From a virus: 26,807 bases of DNA. This document shows, piece by piece, positions 15,835 through 23,750 of the stretch (position 1 is its first letter; every line of letters begins with the position of its first letter). The notes beneath the pieces are model-generated. The model made no database searches. It saw only the letters and a list, made by a program, of their open reading frames with translations, and was not told the DNA's origin. The stretch lies in the IMG/VR virus record IMGVR_UViG_3300044692_000080, positions 1 to 26,807 of that record, one strand, 5' to 3'. Position numbers and translations under genes: made by a program.

Positions 15835-16419
15835 GTGGGACTCATTGAAGATCTCTTAGGATGTCCACTCCAACAAATAACGAGAAGCTATTGGGCAGTC
15901 AAACTCTCGACCGGTGAACGGCTCTGTGAGGCGCGTGTCACCACCGATCTGCTTCGTGCCACAGAGCGGCACTTCGATTGGACGCTCGATCTGGTCGCGA
16001 CCAGCGATGTGCTGAAGATCAAAGAGTTGTGGCTGCTGTGTCCACCGAGCAAGACATCACCGCTTGGAAACACAGCCCGGTTGGACATCAGCGAGCCAGG
16101 GACAGCGTTTCAGTTCAAGATCGCGATGGTGGATAGCGCTATTGCTTCGATGGTGGATAGAAGCGTGCAGGCGCATGTCATCGGCAGGGTCACAAACAAA
16201 GAGACCGGCGCATGCGACTGCTACATCTATGATCCGGTTGAGGGCGGGATGATAACGCCTGAGACACAGATCTATGATCCAGTGCAAGGCATAAGAAAAG
16301 ACGAGAACGGCCAACCGGTCTATGCCGGTCGCACCAACGTCTATAGCTTTCATTCATGGCGACCAGGACTAGCGCCGCCCGGACAACTCCATCTTGATCG
16401 GTTAGGAGTGCGTTTGTAA
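15835..16419 (+). CDS. Tail-region protein with internal YDPV repeat, unknown
   Basis: Protein of 194 residues. The GTG start at 15835 is preceded by GAGGTGAAG, and no nearby ATG exists. The text 'WAVKLSTGERLCEARVTTDL' and 'HFDWTLDLVATSDVLKIKELWLLCPP' shows a mixed alpha/beta N-terminal domain. Further on 'YDPVEGGM' and 'YDPVQGI' form an internal duplication around a dipeptide-rich stretch, and 'YSFHSWRPG' follows. The stop overlaps the next start as TAATG. Unknown family; probably a tail-tip assembly or structural protein. Confidence 0.6.
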   Translation: MGLIEDLLGCPLQQITRSYWAVKLSTGERLCEARVTTDLLRATERHFDWTLDLVATSDVLKIKELWLLCPPSKTSPLGNTARLDISEPGTAFQFKIAMVDSAIASMVDRSVQAHVIGRVTNKETGACDCYIYDPVEGGMITPETQIYDPVQGIRKDENGQPVYAGRTNVYSFHSWRPGLAPPGQLHLDRLGVRL

Positions 16420-19400
16420 TGAGCATTAGTCGTGTCCAGGGAAACGCTGTTAATTCTAGCGGAACAACAACGTCACAAGCAATAACCTTGCCATCTGGGA
16501 TCACACAAGGCAATCTTGTGGTGGCTACTGTCGCTTGTGGTGGCAACGACACGACGTTTTCAGGTCCGTCAGGGTGGACGCAGGCAACGTTCAACCAGCC
16601 TGCGGGTTCTGCAACCATTGAGACATCGATCTGGTATCTCATTGTGGACGCAGGCCGTGCTGGACAAACATCATGGACGTGGACCATCGGTGTCTCGCAC
16701 TCCATGTATATCTGCATTGAGGAATGGACTGCAACCAACGGATGGCAGGTGTCCGTTGTTGATAAAACTGCTAATGGGAACACGTCGGGGAGTCCAACGA
16801 CCTCCACGACCATCCAAAGTGGCACGACAGCGACCACTACGCAGGCAGAGGAGTTGTGGATCGCGTCGTTGGCTTATAAAGGTTCTGCGCAAAGCGAGAC
16901 CAGCATTACGACCGGTTGGACGAAAGACCTGGAGGCGACACTCGCCAGCAATAACACCATGACGATGCTCTATCGTGTGGTGAATGCGACGGGGGCAGCG
17001 GCATGCCAGTACACAATCTCTAGCGCGCAACACTGGGCTGGATGCGTAGCAACCTTCATGTCGGTGACAGGCACGCAGACCAACAAGGATGTCGTGATCC
17101 GAGGCCGCGTGAGCCAGCAGGTCAGCAAAGACGTGGTGATGCGTGGAAACATCTACACTGGCGTTGTGGCGAAAGACGTGACGATGCGCGGCAATATCGG
17201 CCTGCCGCTGGTTCTCTACGGCTCAAATGTCTCTGATGCCAACCTTTCGACAGCATCATCGATGTCCACCACGACGGGCGGCACTGAAGTAGCGCAGACA
17301 ACGACGGCAACAGGCACCGCTGTCTGGGTAGAAGTGCTTTCGAGGAGTGCGACCATTGCAACGGTGACAGCCATTGGCTCCCCATCGGACAAGGGGTGGG
17401 TGTATAGCCCTGGCGCAGGCACATTCCAGACAGGCAATTGGTCCGTCAGCATCACGCTCTCTGCTAGCTCGCCTGGGACCACTGACGTTACAGTCAGATT
17501 CTACAAGCTCTCAGGTGGCGTCCATACGCTTATCGGCACGATAAATAAGACAGGTGTGGTTGGCGCGAAGACCACCTATAGCTTTACGCCCACATCATTT
17601 TCAAGTGTGACGTTCGCTGCAGGCGACCTGCTCGTACGTGATGTGTGGTGGCATGACACCAGCGGAGCCGATGACAATCCAGTCATCTATGAATCGAACA
17701 GCGCCACGCAAGGTGTGGTCAGTGATGTCGTCACGACTTCAGTATTTATCCCGGCGGGGACGCAAACGTTGCATGATGTGGTGATGCGTGGCCTGGTCAG
17801 CCAGCAGACGTTGCACGACATCGTGATGCGTGGCCTGGTCAGCCAGCAAGTCGGCAAAGACGTGACGATGCGCGGAAACGTCGGCGCTCCTCCAGCGCCC
17901 AAAGATGTCGTGATGCGCGGCAACGTCAGCCAGGGGACGGCCAAAGATGTCAAAATGCGCGGCAACATTGGTCAACTGACGAGCGGCAGGGACATCGTGA
18001 TGCGTGGGAAGCCAGCGGACACATCGACGCACGACATCGTGATGCGTGGAAAGATCAGCGGGCCACGTATCACCTCGGGCGGCTTCACGCTGTTTGCCAA
18101 CGGCACGGGGACAGCCACTTTTGCCAGCGCATTCCGGGCCACACAATACCCAGATCCAGCGCTCAGCTTAGGGCCAGTCCTGCCACGCCTGGGTACGTCA
18201 AGCGTCTCCTGGAATGCCAACACTGCTACAGGCACCTCGGCGGCCATGAAAACGTCGCTCGACGGCATTCACTTTAGCAATGCGACCAACGGCGATCCTA
18301 TCCCTGGCCTCTCTGGTCAGGCTGATCCCGCCATCGATATCTTCGATGGCACCGCGTCAACAAGCTACACTGATACCTGCAAGTCAGGTGGCGCGGTGGC
18401 GGCAGTAACCGCTGATATCGCGAATAAGCGATTAATCCTCAGCGGTGGCAGTGGTGCGCTCTATCTCAATGAGTCCCTCGTCGCCGATGATATCGATGTC
18501 ATTTGTGATATGGATGAGTCGGACGCTGGAGGCCTCGTGTGGCGCTACCAGGACGGCAATAACTACTATGAACTGGGCTGCTATGACGATAGCTCAACCA
18601 GCGGCTTTACGAGCCAGTTGCGGCTCTACAAGGTGTCTGCTGGTGTGCGTAGTCTGCTTGGTTCTGCCAGCGCCGTCACATGGTATCGCAACACGCAAGG
18701 CTATTCACCATATAAGAGAATCCGCGTGACGATGCTTGGCGCTGTCATCACGGTGTACTTCGATGGCACGCAGGTTCAGCAGTACACCGACGCCTCTCCA
18801 CTCGGTGCTGGCCAGATCGGGTTACGCAACGACGGTGGAACATCGCGCTACTACCAACTGCGTGCGCAAGAGCAGGGCGATTATGTCAGCGGGACGCCGG
18901 CCGGCGATGTCGTTTCCGGCACCTTCGTCTATCTGGAGCAAGATCTGGCGACAACGGACCCTGCTGTTGGCCCACAAGTCTTAGATACCACGATCAGCGC
19001 ACGCAGCCCAAATATCGCAACTGGGGCACTGATCACCCAGCTCCACGATCCCACAAAGCCATTCGCTGCGAAATACAGCGATGAGATGACCTCGCTCGCT
19101 GAGGCCAGCGGCGATTATTGGTGGGACGTAGACGAGGAGACTGGCGAGACGCTCTTTGCAGGGCGTGAGGCGCAGCCTGCACCATTCTGTCTCTATTCGA
19201 CGGATTTCCTCAATAAGCCTGCAACGAGTAGCGCAGGCGCGAGCGGTGTACAGCCGACAAATTCAGCAGACACTTATAGGAATCAGCAGATCGTCAACAA
19301 CACGATCAGCCTGGTGACAATAAGCGGCGAGGAGAAGATCGCCAACGGCACGGACACCTCGTGGAACCTTGCCTTTCCACTGCACGACGCGCCGGAGATC

Positions 19401-19940
19401 ACTGTCGGCGGCGTTGTGAAGACTGTTGGCTTAAAAGGCGTCGATACTGGCAAGGACTTCTACTGGCAGCCCGCCAACAACACGATCAGCCAGGACAGCG
19501 GCGCTGCGAAGATCCCCAGTGGCTACATCCTCACGTTCTCCTATGTCGGCCAATACGCTGATCAGGTGATCGAGAATAACCTGCCTGAGCAAGCTGCACG
19601 TAAAGCCGTCGAGGGCGGCACAGGCATTGTCGTGGATATCGTTGATGGTCAGGGCATGCTCTCCACCAATGCTGTGACCTATGCACAGGGCTTGCTGGCA
19701 CGCAATGACAACAACGATACGGTATCGCTGATCGGCACGACGACAAGGCCGGGATTGCAGCAAGGCATGGTCGTGCCGGTGTTCTTGCCTGAGTATGGCT
19801 TAAACAATCGGCAATTGCTGATCATGAGACTCACCACCTCGGGGTATCAGAAAGCCGACGGGAGCACTTTCTACGAATATACCATCACCGCCACAGATGG
19901 CCCCAATCTGAGCAACTGGGCCGCTGCCCTGGGATTATAG
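16419..19940 (+). CDS. Giant tail-tip protein: adhesion domains, DVxMRG repeats and hub-like C-terminus
   Basis: Protein of 1173 residues with TAGGAG about 11 nt before the start. Residues about 1-215 form a beta jelly-roll of the 'GNLVVATVA...GPSGWT' kind seen on phage and secreted proteins. A first set of three D-[VI]-x-[MI]-RG repeats follows (about 222-263), a second beta domain (about 265-448), seven more repeats (about 451-550), an NGxPIPGL segment near 621, and a LamG-like domain (about 650-810). The last 330 residues resemble the C-terminal half of a siphovirus hub: 'EASGDYWWDVDEETGETLF', 'TYRNQQIV', 'YADQVIENNLPEQAARKAV', 'GLQQGMVVPVFLPEYGLNN'. I infer it reaches from the tail tip to the cell surface. 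Confidence 0.65.
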   Translation: MSISRVQGNAVNSSGTTTSQAITLPSGITQGNLVVATVACGGNDTTFSGPSGWTQATFNQPAGSATIETSIWYLIVDAGRAGQTSWTWTIGVSHSMYICIEEWTATNGWQVSVVDKTANGNTSGSPTTSTTIQSGTTATTTQAEELWIASLAYKGSAQSETSITTGWTKDLEATLASNNTMTMLYRVVNATGAAACQYTISSAQHWAGCVATFMSVTGTQTNKDVVIRGRVSQQVSKDVVMRGNIYTGVVAKDVTMRGNIGLPLVLYGSNVSDANLSTASSMSTTTGGTEVAQTTTATGTAVWVEVLSRSATIATVTAIGSPSDKGWVYSPGAGTFQTGNWSVSITLSASSPGTTDVTVRFYKLSGGVHTLIGTINKTGVVGAKTTYSFTPTSFSSVTFAAGDLLVRDVWWHDTSGADDNPVIYESNSATQGVVSDVVTTSVFIPAGTQTLHDVVMRGLVSQQTLHDIVMRGLVSQQVGKDVTMRGNVGAPPAPKDVVMRGNVSQGTAKDVKMRGNIGQLTSGRDIVMRGKPADTSTHDIVMRGKISGPRITSGGFTLFANGTGTATFASAFRATQYPDPALSLGPVLPRLGTSSVSWNANTATGTSAAMKTSLDGIHFSNATNGDPIPGLSGQADPAIDIFDGTASTSYTDTCKSGGAVAAVTADIANKRLILSGGSGALYLNESLVADDIDVICDMDESDAGGLVWRYQDGNNYYELGCYDDSSTSGFTSQLRLYKVSAGVRSLLGSASAVTWYRNTQGYSPYKRIRVTMLGAVITVYFDGTQVQQYTDASPLGAGQIGLRNDGGTSRYYQLRAQEQGDYVSGTPAGDVVSGTFVYLEQDLATTDPAVGPQVLDTTISARSPNIATGALITQLHDPTKPFAAKYSDEMTSLAEASGDYWWDVDEETGETLFAGREAQPAPFCLYSTDFLNKPATSSAGASGVQPTNSADTYRNQQIVNNTISLVTISGEEKIANGTDTSWNLAFPLHDAPEITVGGVVKTVGLKGVDTGKDFYWQPANNTISQDSGAAKIPSGYILTFSYVGQYADQVIENNLPEQAARKAVEGGTGIVVDIVDGQGMLSTNAVTYAQGLLARNDNNDTVSLIGTTTRPGLQQGMVVPVFLPEYGLNNRQLLIMRLTTSGYQKADGSTFYEYTITATDGPNLSNWAAALGL
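17082..17207 (+). repeat. Array 1 of DVxMRG protein repeats (3 copies)
   Basis: Three units of 13-15 codons each contain the core K-D-V-[VT]-[MI]-R-G ('NKDVVIRGRVSQQV', 'SKDVVMRGNIYTGVV', 'AKDVTMRGNIGLP'). The DNA copies differ at many third positions, so they are old or diverging repeats in a protein, not a recent DNA expansion. A second array lies at 17769-18068. Confidence 0.8.
17769..18068 (+). repeat. Array 2 of DVxMRG protein repeats (7 copies)
   Basis: Seven units of 14-15 codons share the core [KHR]-D-[VI]-x-M-R-G: LHDVVMRGLVSQQT, LHDIVMRGLVSQQV, GKDVTMRGNVGAPPA, PKDVVMRGNVSQGT, AKDVKMRGNIGQLTS, GRDIVMRGKPADTS, THDIVMRGKISGPR. The first two copies are nearly identical in DNA, which suggests at least one recent duplication. 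A regular spacing of one short strand per 14 residues would fit a fibrous stalk, but the fold is unknown. Confidence 0.85.
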
Positions 19941-19955
19941 GCGAAAGGAGGAGGT

Positions 19956-20270
19956 ATGACACTCATTCAAATTGTCAACACGATCATTGTGGTGAGCCTG
20001 TCACCTATGATTGCGATCTGCTATGTCTTTGCGCAGTTCTTTATTCAACGCTTTCCAGAGCCGCAGCGTAAGGCGCTAAAACAATATGCAGGCCAGGCGG
20101 CCAGATATGTCGAGTATCAGCACCCAGAGGCCAAAGCTGACAAGAAGGAGTTGGCTATTGCCTACACGACCGATATGTTCCGACTATCAGGCCGACCTGC
20201 ACCGCACGATGACATGGTAGAGATCGCCGTTGGTGCAGCTTTGTACGAAATACAACAGCGCAATGGGTAG
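19956..20270 (+). CDS. Holin, LLH family-like
   Basis: Protein of 104 residues with a strong AAAGGAGGAGG site before the start. One N-terminal membrane segment (residues about 5-28, 'IVNTIIVVSLSPMIAICYVFAQFF') is followed by a soluble part with 'KQYAGQAARYVEYQHPEAKADKKELAIAY' in outline, which resembles LLH-type phage holins ('A..AV..VEQ....G..K...A'). Such holins form pores in the cell membrane so the endolysin can reach the wall. Its place as first gene after the tail genes supports this, although a separate holin-like gene lies at 23751. Confidence 0.65.
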   Translation: MTLIQIVNTIIVVSLSPMIAICYVFAQFFIQRFPEPQRKALKQYAGQAARYVEYQHPEAKADKKELAIAYTTDMFRLSGRPAPHDDMVEIAVGAALYEIQQRNG

Positions 20271-20640
20271 AATCATGGATCTGCTCTCTCTGCTCTCAAA
20301 TGGGGTGGGCTTCATCAGTTTGGGAGTCACACTGGTTCTGGCATTCTTTGCCGTCAAATCTGGCAAGATGCAATCGGCGAATACAGCACAAGGAAGCACC
20401 ATTGCCGCGATGAAAGAAGAAATGGAGATTCTTGATCGAAGAGTTGCCGATGGCGAGCGGCGCGTTGCTGAAGCGGAACGGAAGAATGACAGGTTGGAGC
20501 TAACGATTGAGACGATGTGCGAAGCCCTCAAGTTGCATGGGCTTACCATCACTATCCAGGGAAACATGATTCATATTCAAGATGCCAATGGAACAACGAG
20601 TACACGAATGCATAGCACAAAGAATGAAAAAGATGCTTGA
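20266..20640 (+). CDS. Membrane-anchored coiled-coil protein (possible lysis accessory)
   Basis: Protein of 124 residues overlapping the preceding stop by 5 bases (ATGGGTAG). An in-frame ATG at 20275 is an alternative, and neither has a clear ribosome binding site, so coupled translation is likely. A membrane segment (about residues 12-30, 'GVGFISLGVTLVLAFFAV') is followed by a heptad-rich coiled coil (about 45-85, 'EEMEILDRRVADGERRVAEA'). Such one-helix-plus-coil proteins near holins act as antiholins, spanin-like or anchoring proteins in some phages. Which applies here cannot be told. Confidence 0.6.
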   Translation, partial: GRIMDLLSLLSNGVGFISLGVTLVLAFFAVKSGKMQSANTAQGSTIAAMKEEMEILDRRVADGERRVAEAERKNDRLELTIETMCEALKLHGLTITIQGNMIHIQDANGTTSTRMHSTKNEKDA

Positions 20641-20716
20641 TGCGCTGTATGTTGCGTTCATTATGTCTATTGTTGTCTGTTGCTTTATCTATCGAGATAT
20701 GAGGAAAGGATTATAA
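20624..20716 (+). CDS. Tiny predicted membrane peptide in the lysis region
   Basis: A 30-residue frame starting MKKMLDALYVAF and ending RDMRKGL, with a hydrophobic core (about residues 7-22, including 'IMSIVVCCFIY') flanked by Lys and Arg. It overlaps the end of the upstream coiled-coil gene in another frame and ends 4 nt before the next gene. The composition is what a small membrane peptide would have, and it fills the otherwise empty gap 20641-20720. No strong ribosome binding site is visible, so it may be non-coding. Confidence 0.4.
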   Translation: MKKMLDALYVAFIMSIVVCCFIYRDMRKGL

Positions 20717-20720
20717 GAGT

Positions 20721-22187
20721 ATGTCTCGTCGAAAATATGTCCTTCTATTCCTGTTCGCCTTATTCTACGTTATCACCAGCATCCTTGCAGTTGCCGGCGT
20801 TGCTGAGGCCGCGCCTACTGTATCGGGGCCAGTAGCGCAAAAATGGATCTTCGCAGAGGGCCGCGTTGGGTCTGGATTCAGAACGTTTTTCACGGTTGGG
20901 AATCCAACTGGGAGCGCCTGTGCCGTCAAAGCGACCTACTACTACACACTGGACGGCAGTACCATCACCAATACTAAGACAGTAAGCTTCATGGTGCCTG
21001 CTGCGACGCGCTACACGGCCAATGCCAATGGCGCGGTGCCCGGGCCATCTACGTTATCAGCGATAATCGAGGTAGATGCCGGAGCAACACCGACCTGTGC
21101 CGGTGTCGTCGTGGAGAGGCCAATGTATTTCAATGCCTTCCATAACACGAACAGCGGCACCGAAGTCATGGGGGCAACGCAGGCATCGCTCGCGACCAAG
21201 TTCTACTTTGCCGATGTCCCCACTGGGACAGCTGGCGAGTCGTTCCTCGCCGTGTTCAATCCACAAAGCACGGCGGCCAACGTCACCGCGACCTACTACA
21301 ATGCGGATACTGGCGCTGAAGTGAAGCATGAGTCGCTGATCGCCGGGCCAACGTCGCGCAACACGTTCCAGCCAGGTAATGATAATCTGCCAGCGCACGT
21401 CTCGGCAGTTATCACTTCAGATCAGCCCATCCTTGTCGAACGTCCGTCCTACTTTCCATCACAGCATGGCGTCTCCGGTTCAGCTGCACTCATGGGAGTA
21501 GCGACGCCGCTGAAGGATTGGTACTTTGCCGAAGGGTACGCCGGCAGTGGCACGCAAGAGTACCTCATCGTCACCAACGCCAGCGACAACACGGTCACAG
21601 TAGACGGCTCGCTCATCCCGGCCAGCGGTGCGAGTGCCGCGCTATCGTCCTTCAGCCTGGCTCCGCATGCGCAGAAGATCATCGATGTGGATGCCAACAA
21701 CACGACAGGATCAACGCATATTGCGGCGCACATTCATGGGACAGATAACCTTGTCGTAGAACGTCAGGTCTACACCACCTATAACGGCGATACCGGATGG
21801 CAGGCGCAAGGCGTGACTGCGACGGTTGGTGCAGCTGGTATCGCGTCCAACTACACCTTTGGCGAGGGCTTCACTAGCGTCGGATTCAATGAGTCGTTGG
21901 TGCTGCTTAACACTGGGGAGAGCCAGGAGATCGTCAACGTCACCCTCTCGAATATGCTTGGCCGCTCGATCACCCGCACTTACACGGTAGACAAATTGTA
22001 CACCGTCAATATTACTGATCTGGTCAAAACCGACCTCGTGCAGCCAGGCGATGACGCACGAGGCTACGCAGTGAGCATGGCTGTCAGCTCGGAAAACAAC
22101 GCGCCGTTTGTCGCTGAGAGAAGCATGTATTGGAACGCATTTGGCACACAGGGCGCAAATTCCGTTGTTGGTTATACAGGAGCATAG
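20721..22187 (+). CDS. Secreted protein with four tandem FAEG/VxERP repeats
   Basis: Protein of 488 residues with a clear signal peptide: basic MSRRKY, hydrophobic core through residue 26, probable cleavage after AEA near residue 30. The mature part is four repeats of about 105-120 residues beginning near 42, 161, 267 and 378. Each opens with [WF]-x-F-[AG]-[ED] ('WIFAEG', 'FYFADV', 'WYFAEG', 'YTFGEG') followed by 'GSG' or similar, and closes with a [VL]-V-E-R-x-x-Y pattern ('VVERPMYF', 'LVERPSYF', 'VVERQVYT', 'VAERSMYW'). These match the style of surface repeat proteins of Chloroflexota and some actinobacteria. The gene lies in a lysis cassette, which is unusual. Function unknown; cell-wall or surface binding is an inference. 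Confidence 0.75.
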   Translation: MSRRKYVLLFLFALFYVITSILAVAGVAEAAPTVSGPVAQKWIFAEGRVGSGFRTFFTVGNPTGSACAVKATYYYTLDGSTITNTKTVSFMVPAATRYTANANGAVPGPSTLSAIIEVDAGATPTCAGVVVERPMYFNAFHNTNSGTEVMGATQASLATKFYFADVPTGTAGESFLAVFNPQSTAANVTATYYNADTGAEVKHESLIAGPTSRNTFQPGNDNLPAHVSAVITSDQPILVERPSYFPSQHGVSGSAALMGVATPLKDWYFAEGYAGSGTQEYLIVTNASDNTVTVDGSLIPASGASAALSSFSLAPHAQKIIDVDANNTTGSTHIAAHIHGTDNLVVERQVYTTYNGDTGWQAQGVTATVGAAGIASNYTFGEGFTSVGFNESLVLLNTGESQEIVNVTLSNMLGRSITRTYTVDKLYTVNITDLVKTDLVQPGDDARGYAVSMAVSSENNAPFVAERSMYWNAFGTQGANSVVGYTGA

Positions 22188-22189
22188 CC

Positions 22190-22819
22190 GTGCGTATCCG
22201 CTGCTTTTTCTTAGAGCCGACTGGGCGCATCCAGGTCAAACTCCGACGCTATGCCCACGAAAAAAAGCGAGGCAATTGCCCGCTTCATCCTGGCAACAAC
22301 TATAGCTATCACGAAGCCTCCACGATCATTGGCAGTGAGCCAGTGGAACGTGATGATCGTGGCTACATTTCCAATGGCATGAAAGCTCCCGAGCCTCACA
22401 GCGATCCACGCTGGCCTGTGCAATGCGTATGTGGTTACACATTTCAGGAGGACGACGAGTGGCAGCGCTTCATCGAGGCCATCTATCGTCGTACTGATAC
22501 TGGCGAGGAAATGACGATTCGTGATGCACCAGCGGGGGCCATGTGGTATGCGCCCTGGCTCGATGATATGTTCGTACCTCAAGGCGAGCATGTCCTCGAA
22601 GTCAAGACGCCTGGCGGTGAGTGGACGGTCGATGGTCAGGCGTCGAACTGTACCATGAAAGATGACTTCAAACAAGAGCGTCATCATTGTTGGGTGCGTA
22701 CCGGGGAACCTCCAAATATCACAGCAGGCAAGGATGGACCAACATGCAGCGCTGGAGCAGGCAGCATTCAATGTGGCTCATATCATGGCTTTCTGCGCAA
22801 TGGCTATCTGGAGGATTGA
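22190..22819 (+). CDS. Cys/His-rich phage protein, unknown function
   Basis: Protein of 209 residues from a GTG start with AGGAG 7 nt upstream. The protein starts 'RIRCFFLEPTGRIQVKLRRY' and contains 'CPLHPGNNYSYHEAS', 'WPVQCVCGYTFQEDDEWQ', 'DAPAGAMWYAPW' and several later Cys residues, so a metal site is likely. I recall similar 'LEPTxRxxxxLRRY...C.CGY.F...DEWQ' proteins in phages of high-GC Gram-positive bacteria, but no function is known to me. A longer form from an ATG at 22130 would begin inside the previous gene and is unlikely. Confidence 0.65.
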   Translation: MRIRCFFLEPTGRIQVKLRRYAHEKKRGNCPLHPGNNYSYHEASTIIGSEPVERDDRGYISNGMKAPEPHSDPRWPVQCVCGYTFQEDDEWQRFIEAIYRRTDTGEEMTIRDAPAGAMWYAPWLDDMFVPQGEHVLEVKTPGGEWTVDGQASNCTMKDDFKQERHHCWVRTGEPPNITAGKDGPTCSAGAGSIQCGSYHGFLRNGYLED

Positions 22820-22852
22820 TGATCCCCACACGAAAGCACAGGAGATGACAAA

Positions 22853-23707
22853 TTGGCTTTAAATATTGTTGACATGGCCTCGCCCAATTACTCCTCGCGA
22901 GACGGGGCACTGGTGCGCTGGGTCATCCTGCACGGTACCGCTGGCTTTGAGACAGCACAGCAAGTAGGCACCTACTTTGGCGAACGAACAAGCCAGGTAT
23001 CGGCGAATTACTGTATAGGCACCGATGGCGTCATCGTGCGTAGTGTGCCAGAGCGCTTTGCCGCCTGGGGAAATGGGGTCATCAGCGGGCCGCCAGGCGT
23101 CGGTGGCGACGGTGTGCATCATGATGCATGGTGGGATGATTGTCCGCAGTGGGGAGGCTTGCCCAACCCGAACCCGGTGACGATCTCCATCGAGCACGTG
23201 AAACCATCGACGGACAACAGCGATATTCTGACCACTGCTCAGAAAAATGCAAGCTTTGCGCTGATCAAAGACATTTGCACGAGGCAACACATTCCCATGC
23301 GCCAGGCCGACAGCGCAGGGGGCATCACGGGCCATTTCTCGATGGACCCCGTGAATCGCAGCAGGTGTCCGGGGCCGTACCCCTGGAATGAGTTGTGGAC
23401 TTTTTTGAAAGGAGCAAGTACCGTGACCCCGAACAAATGGCAGATCGCCGATGCGCAGAAGGAGTGGGCATCGACAGCAGCGCTCTTTGGTGGCACCGCG
23501 CCGTCCTACAGCAGCGGCATCGCGCAAGCCTGGGCACAACGCGTCTATCAGGGGCAGCGGCTCGGCCCGCCAGTGACCACCGAGTATGACAGCACCGATT
23601 GGGGCGGCAACGCGATACGAGTACAACAGTTTGCCAACGCTCGCTGCGAATGGCGCACCGATGGCAGTTCGTGCCGCTTCTTCGATGCACACGGCGAAAT
23701 CGTTTGA
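22853..23707 (+). CDS. Endolysin: N-acetylmuramoyl-L-alanine amidase (Amidase_2 family)
   Basis: Protein of 284 residues from a TTG start with AGGAG 8 nt upstream. Residues about 20-175 match the Amidase_2/PGRP fold: 'WVILHGT' (His27), 'VSANYCIGTDGVIVRSV', 'VTISIEHV' and 'GHFSMDPVNRSRCPG' (His161, Cys172), giving the expected His-His-Cys zinc set. The enzyme cleaves the bond between muramic acid and the stem peptide. The last 90 residues ('WAQRVYQGQRLGPPV', 'WGGNAIRVQQFANARCEW') look like a separate LGFP-like wall-binding domain. No signal peptide is present, so export via the holin is expected. Clear identification of family; the C-terminal domain call is weaker. Confidence 0.9.
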   Translation: MALNIVDMASPNYSSRDGALVRWVILHGTAGFETAQQVGTYFGERTSQVSANYCIGTDGVIVRSVPERFAAWGNGVISGPPGVGGDGVHHDAWWDDCPQWGGLPNPNPVTISIEHVKPSTDNSDILTTAQKNASFALIKDICTRQHIPMRQADSAGGITGHFSMDPVNRSRCPGPYPWNELWTFLKGASTVTPNKWQIADAQKEWASTAALFGGTAPSYSSGIAQAWAQRVYQGQRLGPPVTTEYDSTDWGGNAIRVQQFANARCEWRTDGSSCRFFDAHGEIV

Positions 23708-23717
23708 TCGTCTGGAG

Positions 23718-23737
23718 TTATCCACAAGTTATCCACA
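23718..23737 (+). promoter_or_regulatory. Tandem perfect DnaA boxes
   Basis: TTATCCACA occurs at 23718-23726 and again at 23729-23737, same orientation, 2 bp apart, so starts are 11 bp apart (about one helical turn). Both equal the strong Escherichia coli DnaA box consensus. They lie between the amidase stop and the next gene, whose ribosome binding site AAGGAGG begins 3 bp after the second box. Two exact 9-mers side by side are unlikely by chance in a gene-dense region. A role in DnaA-dependent regulation or replication is inference. Confidence 0.7.
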
Positions 23738-23750
23738 CAAGGAGGCTGTA

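Noticed and set aside
17082-18068. Possible CRISPR-like array because of regularly spaced short repeats
   Set aside because: The repeats are in frame, vary at third codon positions and encode a conserved peptide; there are no unique spacers of constant length.
22211-22771. 186-codon minus-strand frame opposite the Cys/His-rich gene
   Set aside because: The plus-strand gene has a good ribosome binding site and fits the operon; the antisense frame does not.
22859-23725. 288-codon open frame on the minus strand opposite the amidase gene
   Set aside because: It is antisense to a clearly identified zinc amidase, has no ribosome binding site or domain pattern, and its composition is that of a shadow frame.
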